Counted from the stretch's first letter, positions 8,916-17,946 are shown. The stretch is DNA of 64,000 bases from Pseudomonadota bacterium (GCA_023430315.1 JAEZAW010000143.1:1-64000); one strand, 5' to 3'. Made by a program: numbers and translations. The notes: generated by a model from the sequence alone, not told the origin.

Positions 8916-8996
8916 GCCAATTTGTCTTCCGCGTGTCGCAGGGCCCCCAGGGGAGACGGTTTGATACAATTTTGTTCGGCGGGGGCTCGGCGGCTA
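8916..8996 (+). repeat. Interspersed approximately 80-bp element, copy 1
   Basis: This block is closely similar to 31185-31264 in inverted orientation. Shared blocks are GCCAATTTGT (8916-8925), GTGTCGC (8933-8939), TTTGATACAATTTTGT (8960-8975) and GGCGGCTA (8989-8996), with the same 20-base spacing between GTGTCGC and TTTGATACAA in both copies. It occupies the gap between the methyltransferase start and the monooxygenase pseudogene (8836-9159), where I see no gene. The other copy lies directly upstream of a response regulator, so a regulatory role is likely. Confidence 0.7.
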
Positions 8997-9159
8997 TTTG
9001 AATGACTGATTTTCCATGACTGGCGCTGGGGAGTCCAAAAGCGCTTCCGATGGGCGTATCGCTCGTCATAGAGAATATTTGTCGCTTTCTTTTCGGGAAT
9101 AGCGCCCAAGGCTTCGATGCGCCGATCTCGCGGCCCATCCGCCAGGCCGCCCCGCTGAC

Positions 9160-9651
9160 GCCTCGAAAGTCCTGATGGCGATCATGCCGTTCATCGGCGC
9201 AACACGCGCCGAGGCCGAAGCCAAGCGCGACCTTCACGACAGCCTAGTTGATCCCCGCGTAGGTCTTTCGACATTGGCGGCTCACGCAAATGCCGACTTC
9301 GGCGATTTGCCGCTTGATGCAACCGTGAATGAGATTGCCGTTAGTGGTAGCCAGGGAAATCTCGCCGCCCTGCGCAGTATTGCGGGCGATGGCGCGATGA
9401 CGATCCGCGAGGCAGGGCGCATCTACGGATCCGGAGTCATGTGTCCTCGCGCTGTCGGAACGCCGGACGAAGTCGCCGAGCAGCTCATCACGATCGTGGA
9501 GAGCGGTGCGGCCGATGGTTTTGTGATTTCTCCAGCCTTTTTGCCTGACACGTTCGACGACTTCGTACGTGATGTCGTCCCTATCCTGAAGGCACGCGGC
9601 TTTCTGCCCCCGAAGCCTTCACAGGGTACGCTGCGAGACAGGCTGGGTTAG
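9160..9651 (+). pseudogene. Truncated flavin-dependent monooxygenase (NtaA/SnaA/DszA-type luciferase-like)
   Basis: The translated segment (KVLMAIMPFIGATRAEAEAKR, then LAAHANADFGDLPLDATVNEI, then VGTPDEVAEQLITIVESGAADGFVISPAFLPDTFDDFVRDVVPIL, cited as separate pieces) matches the C-terminal third of luciferase-like nitrilotriacetate/alkanesulfonate/dibenzothiophene monooxygenases. Those proteins are about 440 residues; here only about 160 remain and the FMN-barrel N-terminal part is missing. Family similarity seems to begin about 15 bases before the first ATG (9175), so the break is near 9150. It is most likely a decayed remnant. Members of this family use reduced flavin to cleave C-N or C-S bonds. 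Confidence 0.75.
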
Positions 9652-9859
9652 TGCATTTCGCCTTGGCGCTTGGCGTTCGAGCGGCGCAAAGCTTCTTCAA
9701 GCGGCGCCGGATTCGCCGGCACGCCGGTCTGTCCTGTCGCTCGCGTCGCGACTTCCGCCCGTCCTGCCGCTTTTTTGATGCTCGTCCCATGCTACTATTG
9801 CAACAGCCGGACCCGCTTCGGCGCAACAAGCAGACGATGTTTGGAGTTTGGAGGAAGCG

Positions 9860-10291
9860 ATGCCAGAGCAGAAGATGCGCGATCATCCCCCCGAGTACCG
9901 CCACATCGACGAGCAGCCTTGGGAGACGCTCCGCTGGCCGGGCCAGGAGAGCAAGATGATGTACCACCCGCGCCCCGATCGCCCGACCGAGCCGAACGCG
10001 GGCCTCGTACGCTACGAGCCGGGCTCTCATCATCCTCGCCACCGGCACGACTTCGCCCAGGTCTGGTATATTCTCGAGGGCGAGTTCAAAATCGGCGACA
10101 AGCAGTACGGCCCTGGCACTATGGTCTTCCATCCGGATCCGCATTTCGAGGAACCACTCTCGACCGAGACCGGCGGCCTCATGCTCTTCGTGCAGTACCC
10201 CGGCCCGACGACGGGCGGACGACCGATCTACGATGGCCGCTTCAACATGAAAGCGCGCAAGCCGATCGGGGAAGAGACCGTCGACGTGTGA
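9860..10291 (+). CDS. Cupin domain protein
   Basis: A 143-residue single-domain cupin. Motif 1 is GSHHPRHRHDFAQVWYILEGEF and motif 2 is GPGTMVFHPDPHFEEP, supplying His and Glu residues that usually bind a divalent metal. The N-terminal RHIDEQPWETLRWPGQESKMM suggests an anti-sigma-like or dioxygenase-like cupin, but activity cannot be assigned. The ATG at 9860 follows GAGGAAG closely; an in-frame TTG at 9848 overlaps that site and is less likely. It converges with the long minus-strand operon. Confidence 0.8.
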   Translation: MPEQKMRDHPPEYRHIDEQPWETLRWPGQESKMMYHPRPDRPTEPNAGLVRYEPGSHHPRHRHDFAQVWYILEGEFKIGDKQYGPGTMVFHPDPHFEEPLSTETGGLMLFVQYPGPTTGGRPIYDGRFNMKARKPIGEETVDV

Positions 10292-10315
10292 GCCCGGCGG
10301 CGTTGCGGTGGCGGA

Positions 10316-12988
10316 TCACGGCTGCGGGCCGATGACCAGCGGCACGCGATGGACTTCGGCGTTCATCGCATTGCCGTTGACGGCGATGAGCGCCGATAGC
10401 GTGTAACGGCCGGGGGGTGGCAGGCGGTCTTTCAGATCGAGTGCGAAGCCCGCGTCAGCGCCGAGCAGCGCCGAACCGGTGAGCGCGGCGCGCCCGTCCG
10501 CGCTGGTTATGACATAGCGGATCTCTGGCGCATCGCGCTTGAGAAACGCCGCGGGCACGGACTTGAGCGGCGTGCGCACGAGCCGATAGCTGCGCCCGAA
10601 CTTTTCGACGACCTCAATGTCTCCGGCGACCGTCAGGCGCGCGCCGTCCCACTGGACTGAAGTAATGAAGCCGCGGCGCGGGATCGCGTAGGCATCGTAG
10701 GAGCCGACCCCGAGCGGATAGGTGAGATCGCGGAAGGCTTCGAGCGTAACGCTCTCGCCCGTCCAGCTCTTGAGCTTGTACGGTCCGCTGGTCACCAAGA
10801 AATGGCCGCTCGCTTTGTGGAAGGCGATCAGCGCCCGCCAGCGCCGGCGCGCCTCCTCCTCGGTGACGCGGCTCCGCAGGGCGTCAGGCCGATAGGCGTC
10901 GCGCTCGAACTCGCTCGCCAAGGTCAGCAACCGCGCGGCAAGCTCTTTGGAGCGCACGAGGTCGAGCCATGGAATGCCGCGCCTCTGCGCCTCGCGCTCG
11001 GAGAATGCTGCCCAGCCGCGCGTCACCGCCTTCTCCATCAACACGAGCAGGTGCCACGGAACCGCGCTCCAGGGCGGCGCCACAACCGCATTCCAGTCCA
11101 CGTTGTCCGGAGCCAGCGCCAAATAGACATCGACAGTGAAGACCTCGCGGACGAAATCGACATCGCCGACGCGGAAGGAGCGGGACGCCGTTTCCGCGCC
11201 GGCGACGCGCACGGCCAGGAGGTGGCGGCGCAGCATCGCGGTCGCCGCGTCGATGTGCGGGTCATACGCCGGATCACCATCGCCCGCCCGCGCGCTCCAG
11301 CGATAGGCGAAAGCGTAGGCATAGAGCAGGTCCGCGGCGGTCGTCTTCGTCGCGTCATGGAAGGCCGAGCCGAGCACCTTGTAAGTGAGCTTGAGGCGCG
11401 CCGTCCGATCCACCGGCGGCCCAAGACGACCGTCGCCGACGACGGGAAGCACGGCATCGGGTGGGATCGTAATCATCGCGCTCGCCTCGGCAGCTGGCTC
11501 CGCAGCCGCGCGGCTCTCGACGATCGGCTGGGCCGTGATGGAGAGGCCAATGAACGTGTAGATCACCATCAACGCGGTCAGTGGCACCTGCGTCAGAAGC
11601 GCGGTGCCGGGGGTCCCGAAGATGGCGATCGCGCGGACGTGGGCGAGATAGACGGCCGCGACGTGACCGGCCACGATCGCGGCGACGGCGGCGTACCATG
11701 CGAAGCGTGCGCCGACGAGGCCGATGTCGACCCGGTATCCTGCCGTGCCAAAGAGATTCCAGCCGTAGCCGAAGGGGTCGGAGAGCAACGGAATGATGTA
11801 CTGGCCCTGCACGAGCAGGAACACGAGGTAGTGCGCGACGTGATAGCCGATGGCGATCGGGACCAGCGTGAGGGCAAAGCCGCGCGCCACGCTGAGCGCG
11901 CTGGGACGACCTCCAGCGAGCGCACTCATGACACTCGAGATGCCGACATAGGCGCCGAGAAAGATGAGCCACATGGCGGCGAGGCCGATGCTGCGCAGGG
12001 CCGTTGCTCCGCGTTCGCCGTCCGCCAGCAGCCAACCCTCGAAGGCCGCCCATTCGCCGGTGCCGATCAGGCCGTCATAGAGGACGGTTGCGAGCAGCAG
12101 CAGCACGAACGCCATCATCGATGTCGAGACGGGGCGATCATCTATGAGGCCCGCACCAAGCGGTCGCGCGTAGAGCCGGCCGTCTCTGAACTCGGTAAGG
12201 GCAAAACGCGCGAAGGTCGAGAAGACGGCTGAGAAAACCTCGCCGTGTTGCAGCCATTGATCACGGCCGAAGGCAAGCATGCCGGCGAAGGTGAGGATGG
12301 AATAGGCGATCGCGAGGCACGCGATGTGTGCGGGCGATGCCGCGTACGGGTAAACGAGCTCGATCCAGGCGAAGGCAAGCAGCAGTAGCGCCGCAGGCCA
12401 CACGCCCAGCGTCTCGGGATACGGCAGCCTGACGCTGAGATCGTTACGCCCGCCGAGCCGCTGGTAGAGCCATTGCGCGCCGTCGAAGATGGTCCGCCAC
12501 GGATTGACGAGCTTCCAAAGGTCGCCGACGAAGATCGCGACATAGGCGAACCCCACCCACCACACGATCCACACGAGCGTCGGTGCGATGTTGCGGTACG
12601 GATTCTGCTCGCCGATGAGGCCCGCGAGGATCACGAGCATGAACAGGGCCAGCACCACGAGGCGGAGCAGCAGAGCGACTGCGGGATGGCCGATGATGCG
12701 CCCGAGCCGTCCCGCCAGCAGATCGACACGCGCATCAGTGCGTCGGGCAGGCGCGCGTTGAACGAAGAGACCGAAGACGGCGAACGAAAGCAGCACCGCC
12801 GCCGCCGCGCCATAGAGATAGAGCGTCAAGGGCAGCGGCAGCTCATAGCGTTGGCCGAAGCCGTGGGCGGCCGCCGGCGCCGCGGCAGCACACGACGCCG
12901 TCACGCCCCAGGCCGCGGTAGCGGCCCACCGCCACGTAAGGCGCTCAGCGCGGGCGCACCTCGAGGCGGACGAGCGAAGCCTCTCCAT
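10316..12988 (-). CDS. Large membrane protein: about 10-TM domain fused to a periplasmic SBP-like domain
   Basis: Last gene of the 10.3-21.8 kb operon; 890 residues. After a signal-like segment and HGFGQRYELPLP come about ten transmembrane helices (residues ~45-500). Two of them carry paired histidines (IGYHVAHYLVFLL and IVAGHVAAVYLAH), a pattern that could bind haem or metal. From memory, relatives of this membrane domain are sometimes labelled fenitrothion hydrolase; I cannot verify that. Residues ~505-890 form a soluble domain matching the C-terminal half of the 17947-20343 product (PPWSAVPWHL.VLMEKAV, IPWLDLVR, GPYKLKSW, TYPLG), with a look of family 5 solute-binding proteins. The start overlaps the preceding gene by 44 bases; ATG 13009 is an alternative. 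Function unknown. Confidence 0.75.
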   Translation of the reverse strand: MERLRSSASRCARAERLTWRWAATAAWGVTASCAAAAPAAAHGFGQRYELPLPLTLYLYGAAAAVLLSFAVFGLFVQRAPARRTDARVDLLAGRLGRIIGHPAVALLLRLVVLALFMLVILAGLIGEQNPYRNIAPTLVWIVWWVGFAYVAIFVGDLWKLVNPWRTIFDGAQWLYQRLGGRNDLSVRLPYPETLGVWPAALLLLAFAWIELVYPYAASPAHIACLAIAYSILTFAGMLAFGRDQWLQHGEVFSAVFSTFARFALTEFRDGRLYARPLGAGLIDDRPVSTSMMAFVLLLLATVLYDGLIGTGEWAAFEGWLLADGERGATALRSIGLAAMWLIFLGAYVGISSVMSALAGGRPSALSVARGFALTLVPIAIGYHVAHYLVFLLVQGQYIIPLLSDPFGYGWNLFGTAGYRVDIGLVGARFAWYAAVAAIVAGHVAAVYLAHVRAIAIFGTPGTALLTQVPLTALMVIYTFIGLSITAQPIVESRAAAEPAAEASAMITIPPDAVLPVVGDGRLGPPVDRTARLKLTYKVLGSAFHDATKTTAADLLYAYAFAYRWSARAGDGDPAYDPHIDAATAMLRRHLLAVRVAGAETASRSFRVGDVDFVREVFTVDVYLALAPDNVDWNAVVAPPWSAVPWHLLVLMEKAVTRGWAAFSEREAQRRGIPWLDLVRSKELAARLLTLASEFERDAYRPDALRSRVTEEEARRRWRALIAFHKASGHFLVTSGPYKLKSWTGESVTLEAFRDLTYPLGVGSYDAYAIPRRGFITSVQWDGARLTVAGDIEVVEKFGRSYRLVRTPLKSVPAAFLKRDAPEIRYVITSADGRAALTGSALLGADAGFALDLKDRLPPPGRYTLSALIAVNGNAMNAEVHRVPLVIGPQP

Positions 12989-13307
12989 GCGAGTGACCGC
13001 CGCGCGCATCCGGCTTGTGCTCCTCTACTCCGAACCTACCCGTCGCGCGGGCGGTGAACACCATCTCGGCGACCCCTCCGGGCTCGACGCGTGTCTCGAT
13101 GTCGTAGCCGTGCAGATGCAGGATGATCGGCCGGTCGCTCGTCCAGCGCAGCCGGACATTGTCGTCCTGCGTCACGCGGATCAGGCGCATCTTCTGCGCG
13201 ACGCGGCCCTTCTCGATCCTGAGATCGAACACAACATCGGCGGCTTCGGCACCATGCGGGACGATCGTGCTGAGCAGGAGAAGCAGGGTGGCGCAGAGGC
13301 GGATCAT
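12945..13307 (-). CDS. Secreted cupredoxin-like small protein
   Basis: A 120-residue protein with a Sec signal peptide (cleavage near residue 22, after GAEA). The mature part reads like a cupredoxin beta-sandwich: WTSDRPIILHLHGYDIETRVEPGG, then TARATGRFGVEEH, with three or more His but no Cys in the mature region. Without Cys it cannot be a classical type 1 blue-copper site; a His-rich copper site is possible. It sits between two large unrecognised proteins of the ABC operon and overlaps the last gene, so it probably works with them in the periplasm. Confidence 0.65.
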   Translation of the reverse strand: MIRLCATLLLLLSTIVPHGAEAADVVFDLRIEKGRVAQKMRLIRVTQDDNVRLRWTSDRPIILHLHGYDIETRVEPGGVAEMVFTARATGRFGVEEHKPDARGGHSHGEASLVRLEVRPR

Positions 13308-13326
13308 CGCTTCATTCCAGGTCGGG

Positions 13327-14475
13327 TCAGGGCGGCGGCGTCGACTGGACGTCGGAGATACGGTTGAGGATCCATGTGTGGTCGTAGGGGGACGGGATCG
13401 CCGCGGGATCGCCGCTCGCGAACCACATCAACCGGCCAAAGTCATCGCTGAAGCCGCCGACAGGATTCCAGGCCGCTGCGGGTGGCGCCTCGACTGCAAG
13501 ATGAAGCCAGCCGTTCCAGGGGAAGTCCTTGAGCTTCACGGTGCGCAGGAAGATCGGCGAGCTCAGGCCTTCGAGCGCGTCGTAGGAGAGGTTCTCGATG
13601 CCGGCCGAGAATTCGGTGCTGAAGTATTCGCGCTTCACGCTGTAGCCGGCGACGAGGGCGCGGCAGCCGGCAGTGAGCGCGCCGACCAGTTCGCGCCCGA
13701 GGTTGGCGCGTTCGGTCGCATCCTCGATCTCGCCAGATTTCAGGCGGGCGGCGATGGCATCGGCGCTTTCCTTCTGCGGCCCAGCGTGGAGCCCGGCCAG
13801 CAGGCGATGCGCGTGGAACCAGCCCGAGCGTGTCCAACGAGGGCCGAGCCAGCCGTTCATGATCAAAGTTAAGGACTGGACCAGCATGCGGGCGCCAACT
13901 TCGGAGACGGCGACATCCCAGTCAGCGGCGCTGCTGCGCCACTCGGGCCGCACAAGATGCTCGGCGAGCGCACCCTCGACCCGCACCTTGAGGCCGTCAC
14001 CAGCTGATGGCGCAGTGGTGCTGCCGACAAGCCGCACGCGCGCCGCCTCCGCCAGATCGGCATGGAGCAGATAGTCGCCGTGCCAGGGCGTCACCGGGTA
14101 GGGATGGGCGACAAAACCACCCTCGCCGCCGCGCGCAGACATCTCGCGCATGATCGTTCCTGCTGCTGCACAGGCCGAGGTCTCGTCCTTGGCGAAGGGC
14201 GAATCCGGATTGAGATGCACAACGATGAAGGCACCGAGCGATTCGGCAAAGCCGACCGACTTCGGTGGTGCGCCGGAGAAGTCGGGCGTACTCCCGATGT
14301 AGGCGTGCAGCTTGCCGGCGCCCATCAGCTCGGCAGCGCGTGCGGGCGGCATCGCGGTGATCTCGATCTCGTGCGGATAGTAGGAGGGATAGACCGGAAG
14401 CTCGTGCCCGCTCCACGCCACCGACACGGCGGCCAGCACTACTGCCGTGATCATGAGTGTGCGCCGCGCGATCAT
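13327..14475 (-). CDS. Secreted protein of unknown family; stand-alone version of the N-domain in 17947-20343
   Basis: The 382-residue protein starts with a signal peptide (about 1-22), then HELPVYPSYYPHEIEI. It matches the first half of the 17947-20343 product along its length: PSYYP.EI, LHAYIGSTPDFS.APPKSV, HPYPVTPWH.DY, GWFHAHRLLAG, VKLKDFPWNG, AWNPVGGF.D..GRLMW and GDPA.IPSP. The SYYP and GATP-like segments resemble ligand-pocket loops of periplasmic binding proteins, but I do not recognise the family. It lies between the second ATPase gene and the cupredoxin-like gene of the operon, so a periplasmic binding or processing role alongside the transporter is inferred. Confidence 0.7.
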   Translation of the reverse strand: MIARRTLMITAVVLAAVSVAWSGHELPVYPSYYPHEIEITAMPPARAAELMGAGKLHAYIGSTPDFSGAPPKSVGFAESLGAFIVVHLNPDSPFAKDETSACAAAGTIMREMSARGGEGGFVAHPYPVTPWHGDYLLHADLAEAARVRLVGSTTAPSAGDGLKVRVEGALAEHLVRPEWRSSAADWDVAVSEVGARMLVQSLTLIMNGWLGPRWTRSGWFHAHRLLAGLHAGPQKESADAIAARLKSGEIEDATERANLGRELVGALTAGCRALVAGYSVKREYFSTEFSAGIENLSYDALEGLSSPIFLRTVKLKDFPWNGWLHLAVEAPPAAAWNPVGGFSDDFGRLMWFASGDPAAIPSPYDHTWILNRISDVQSTPPP

Positions 14476-14503
14476 GCGAAACTCCGATATTGCTGCCGCG
14501 CCT

Positions 14504-15220
14504 TCAACCGCGCAGCGCTTTCATCACGCGCTCGTCGGTTAGTGCATCCTTCGGCGGCCCGTGGAAGATGATCTCGCCGCGGTCGATGGCGTAGAGCCGG
14601 TCGCCGATGCGGGTCGCCGCCGCGAGATGCGATTCGGCCATGAGGATCGAGACGCCGAGCGCCTTGATCTTCATCACCGCCTCGGTGAAGCGGCTGACGA
14701 TGACCGGTGCGAGGCCCTCGAAGGCCTCGTCGAGCAGCAGCAGCTTCGGCGACAGCATCATGGCGCGCGCAACCGCCACCATCTTGCGTTGACCGCCGCT
14801 CAGGTGCAGTCCCTGGCGGGCGAGCAGCGCCTTGACCTCCGGGAAGACGCCGAACGCCTGCTCCTCGGGATCGGCGCGCTCGATGCCGCGCTGCTTCGCC
14901 GCGTCGTCGCCCTGCCAGCGGCTGATCATCAGGTTCTCGCCGACCGACAGCTCGGGGAAGACTCCGCAGTTCTCAGGCGAGTAGCCGATGCCACGTCGCG
15001 CACGCTCGTGCGGCGGCAGCCGGTTGATGTTCTCGCCGTCGAAGGTGATCTCTCCAGCCCGCAGCGGCAGGAAGCCCATGATGCTTTCGATTGTCGTCGT
15101 CTTGCCGGCACCGTTGCGCCCGACGAGACACACGACCTCCTGGGGGCCGACGCTGAGTGATACCCCATGCAGGATGTGCGCGGGTCCACGGTAGGTATCG
15201 ATCGCATTGACCTCGAGCAC
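14504..15220 (-). CDS. Branched-chain-type ABC transporter ATP-binding protein (LivF-like)
   Basis: A 238-residue ATPase with Walker A GRNGAGKTT, signature LSGGQRKM and Walker B LLLLDEAFEGLAP. Together with LivG-like, LivM-like and LivH-like neighbours it forms a high-affinity importer of the branched-chain amino acid/amide/urea class. The GTG at 15220 was chosen because AAAGGA lies 8 bases upstream and this gives the usual family length; an in-frame TTG at 15241 would overlap the previous gene by 17 bases. Confidence 0.9.
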   Translation of the reverse strand: MLEVNAIDTYRGPAHILHGVSLSVGPQEVVCLVGRNGAGKTTTIESIMGFLPLRAGEITFDGENINRLPPHERARRGIGYSPENCGVFPELSVGENLMISRWQGDDAAKQRGIERADPEEQAFGVFPEVKALLARQGLHLSGGQRKMVAVARAMMLSPKLLLLDEAFEGLAPVIVSRFTEAVMKIKALGVSILMAESHLAAATRIGDRLYAIDRGEIIFHGPPKDALTDERVMKALRG

Positions 15221-15224
15221 GGCG

Positions 15225-15998
15225 TCAGTCCTTTCGTGCAAAAGCTGAGGTATCGGCTGAGCCGAGCAGTGTCATCGCGACCTGCTCGTTGTTGCGGATC
15301 TCGTCGGGTGTGCCCTGGGCCATGATGGCGCCCTGGGCCATGACGACAATGCGGTCCGAGTACTTGAAGACGACATCCATATCGTGCTCGACGATCACCG
15401 CAGTGATGCCCTCGCCGCGCACTACGGAGGCGATGGTGTCCATGATCTGGCCCTTGTCCCGGGTGCTGACGCCGCTCGTCGGCTCGTCGAGGAACAAGAG
15501 CTTGGGCTTCAGCGCGTAGGCCAGCGCGACGTCGAGGAGCTTGCGCTCGCCTTGCGCGAGATCGCGGGCATTGCCATCGCGCTTGGCGGCGAGGCCAAAC
15601 TGGCCGAGGATCGCATCGGCCTCCTCGGTGACGGCGTGGTCGAGATGGGCGAGCTTGCCGAGGTGCGTGGTCTTGCCCTCGCGGGAGAAGATCGCCAGTG
15701 CGACGTTGTCGAAGGTGGTGAGATCGTCGAACACGTTGACGAGTTGGAAGCTGCGCGCGATCCCGGCCCGGACACGGTCCGTCCGCGAGGTCCGTGTGAT
15801 GTCTTCACCGCGAAAGAGGATCTGTCCCGACTCGGCTTCGAGCAGCGCGCTGATCACGTTGATGAGCGAAGTCTTGCCGGCGCCGTTGGGACCGACCAGC
15901 GAGATGAACTCGCCCTCCTCGATGCTGAGACTGACGTGGTCCACGGCCCGTGTTTCGCCGAAGTACCGCTTGAGCTCTATGGTCTGAAGAAGCGCCAT
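15225..15998 (-). CDS. Branched-chain-type ABC transporter ATP-binding protein (LivG-like)
   Basis: A 257-residue ATPase with Walker A GPNGAGKTS, signature LAQGERKLLDVA, Walker B LLFLDEPTSGV and the H-loop VIVEHDMDVVF. The LivG-like subunit pairs with LivF-like as the nucleotide-binding heterodimer. It starts one base before the end of the LivM-like gene, showing tight translational coupling in the operon. Confidence 0.92.
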   Translation of the reverse strand: MALLQTIELKRYFGETRAVDHVSLSIEEGEFISLVGPNGAGKTSLINVISALLEAESGQILFRGEDITRTSRTDRVRAGIARSFQLVNVFDDLTTFDNVALAIFSREGKTTHLGKLAHLDHAVTEEADAILGQFGLAAKRDGNARDLAQGERKLLDVALAYALKPKLLFLDEPTSGVSTRDKGQIMDTIASVVRGEGITAVIVEHDMDVVFKYSDRIVVMAQGAIMAQGTPDEIRNNEQVAMTLLGSADTSAFARKD

Positions 15999-15999
15999 G

Positions 16000-16998
16000 T
16001 CAGCCCCTCCTCAGCTTGCGGGCGATGCGTGCGATCGTGCCGACGATGCCGGTCGGCATCAGCATGACCATGACCACCAGCACGGTCCCGAGCACGAGCT
16101 GCCAGTATTGCGAGCCGGCGACGGCGTAGACCTTGAGGTAGTTGAACGAGATCGCGCCGATGATCGGGCCGGTGAAATTGCGGAAACCTCCGAGCACGGT
16201 CATGAATACGATCTCGCCGGAGAACGGCCAGTAGAGGATGTCGGGCGTTGTGAGGCCGTTGAGCGGCACCCAGAGGGCGCCGGCAAGCCCCGTGAAGGTT
16301 CCCGAGATCACGAAGGCGAGCCAGCGAAACCGCCGCACCGGCACGCCGACGAAACTGGCGCGAACCTCGTTGTCGCGGATCGCCTGCAGCGCCTTGCCGA
16401 AGGGCGAATGCACGATCACCCACATGACCACCACCGCGATCAGGAACAGCACCAGCACGTAGTAATAGTAGGTATAGACGAACCGCTGGTAGGCACCGGA
16501 ACCGGTGAAGTCGAAAAGGCCTCCAAGGAGCGTGATGCGATTGCGTGGTACGCGGATGCCGTCGGTGCCGCCCGTCACCCAGAAGAACTTGAAGGCGAGG
16601 CTCCAGAGCACCTGGGAAAGCGCGAGCGCGAGGATGCTGAAGAAGATGCGCGTGTGGCGCACGCAGACATAGCCGAACAGAGCCGAGATCACGAGCGAGG
16701 CCAGGAGACCGCCAAGGATGCACAGCTCCATGGACTGGACGTGCAGGTCGCGCACGATGAACGCAACCGTGTAGGCACCCATGCCGAAGTAGGCGGAATG
16801 GCCGAACGAGAGGAGGCCCGTGTAGCCGAGCAGCAGATTGAAGCCGAGCGCGGCAATGGCGAAGGTGAAGCCGTAGATCAGGAGCTCGGTCTGATAGAGT
16901 CCGATGAACTTCGGCAGGAGCGCGAGCACGACGACGATGGGAATGCCGACCGCGAGCAGCATCGGGATCGAAGGCGCTGTGCGGGAGATTGGTGACAT
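16000..16998 (-). CDS. Branched-chain-type ABC transporter permease (LivM-like)
   Basis: A 332-residue membrane protein with about 8-10 transmembrane helices and the family motifs GYTGLLSFGHSAYFGMGAY and NEVRASFVGVPVRRFRWLAF (the coupling loop to the ATPases). It is the second permease of the transporter and follows the LivH-like gene after 3 bases. The 587-residue reading frame in another frame over this region is a shadow. Confidence 0.92.
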   Translation of the reverse strand: MSPISRTAPSIPMLLAVGIPIVVVLALLPKFIGLYQTELLIYGFTFAIAALGFNLLLGYTGLLSFGHSAYFGMGAYTVAFIVRDLHVQSMELCILGGLLASLVISALFGYVCVRHTRIFFSILALALSQVLWSLAFKFFWVTGGTDGIRVPRNRITLLGGLFDFTGSGAYQRFVYTYYYYVLVLFLIAVVVMWVIVHSPFGKALQAIRDNEVRASFVGVPVRRFRWLAFVISGTFTGLAGALWVPLNGLTTPDILYWPFSGEIVFMTVLGGFRNFTGPIIGAISFNYLKVYAVAGSQYWQLVLGTVLVVMVMLMPTGIVGTIARIARKLRRG

Positions 16999-17001
16999 CG
17001 A

Positions 17002-17892
17002 TCAGGCCCTCCCGAACAGCCCGGTCGGGCGTATGAGCAGAACCACTGCCGCGATCAGGTAGAGCACAGCGAGCTCGATCTCCGGAAAGAACTGAATACC
17101 GGCGGTGCGCACGAAGCTGACGATGAGGGCGCCGACGAGCGCCCCCTCGAGGCTGCCGAGGCCGCCGATGACGATCACGACGAAGGCGAGGATGAGCGCA
17201 TCGACGCCCATGCCGAGCACCGCCGCCTGCGCCGGCACGACTACGGCGCCACCGAGCCCGGCCATGAAGCAGCCGATCGCGAAGGCCTGGATGTAGACAC
17301 GTCCGACATTGATGCCGAGCGCCGAGGCCATGCGACGGTCTTGGGATGTCGCCCGCAGGATGACGCCGAAGCGCGTGCGGTAGATGAACGCCCAGAGTCC
17401 GATCGCCGAGATGATGCCGATGGCGATGACGATCAGATTGTAGGTTGGATAGAGCAGCCCACCGATGCGGATGCTGCCCATGCCGTCCATGATCGAGCCC
17501 GCACTCAGCGGCGTGCCACCGAACACGAGCTTCATGACATCGTCGAGGATCATCAGAAGGCCGAAAGTGACGAGAAGGATGTATTCCTCCGGCCGGCCGT
17601 AGAGCGGGCGCAGCAGCGTCGGCTCGACCACCGCGCCGACGGCTGCAATGGCGAGAGCGCCGATCGGCAATATGAGAAGCTGCCCGATCAGGAACAGGCC
17701 GCCGGTGCTCGAGGCGCCGAACACCGCGCCGACCGCCCAAGCCGACACGAAGGCGCCGAGTGCGTAGAACGTCCCATGCGCGAGATTGACGATGCGCATG
17801 ACGCCGTAGATGAGGCTCAGACCCGCGGCGATGAGGAAGAGAACGGCAGCATAGAAAATGGAATTCAGCGTTTGAATGATCAATGTATCCAT
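17002..17892 (-). CDS. Branched-chain-type ABC transporter permease (LivH-like)
   Basis: A 296-residue permease with about eight transmembrane helices. Family hallmarks are LIYGVMRIVNLAHGTFYALGAF near residues 28-50 and RATSQDRRMASALGINV, the cytoplasmic loop that contacts the ATPase. LivH-like and LivM-like make the membrane channel. It is preceded by the 798-residue SBP-like protein gene, an unusual insertion between the binding protein and the permeases. Confidence 0.92.
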   Translation of the reverse strand: MDTLIIQTLNSIFYAAVLFLIAAGLSLIYGVMRIVNLAHGTFYALGAFVSAWAVGAVFGASSTGGLFLIGQLLILPIGALAIAAVGAVVEPTLLRPLYGRPEEYILLVTFGLLMILDDVMKLVFGGTPLSAGSIMDGMGSIRIGGLLYPTYNLIVIAIGIISAIGLWAFIYRTRFGVILRATSQDRRMASALGINVGRVYIQAFAIGCFMAGLGGAVVVPAQAAVLGMGVDALILAFVVIVIGGLGSLEGALVGALIVSFVRTAGIQFFPEIELAVLYLIAAVVLLIRPTGLFGRA

Positions 17893-17946
17893 TGGTGCCC
17901 CGTCCGCGCCTGCCCGAAGATACCGTTCGCCGATGATGTGCGCCGC

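Noticed and set aside
8884..9237. Minus-strand frame of 117 residues upstream of the methyltransferase
   Set aside because: Its similarity to a frame near 31.2 kb is explained by the shared DNA element, not by protein conservation; no ribosome site.
15977..17740. Minus-strand frame of 587 residues over the LivM/LivH-like genes
   Set aside because: Arg-rich composition with no recognisable domain; the true frames encode both permeases.
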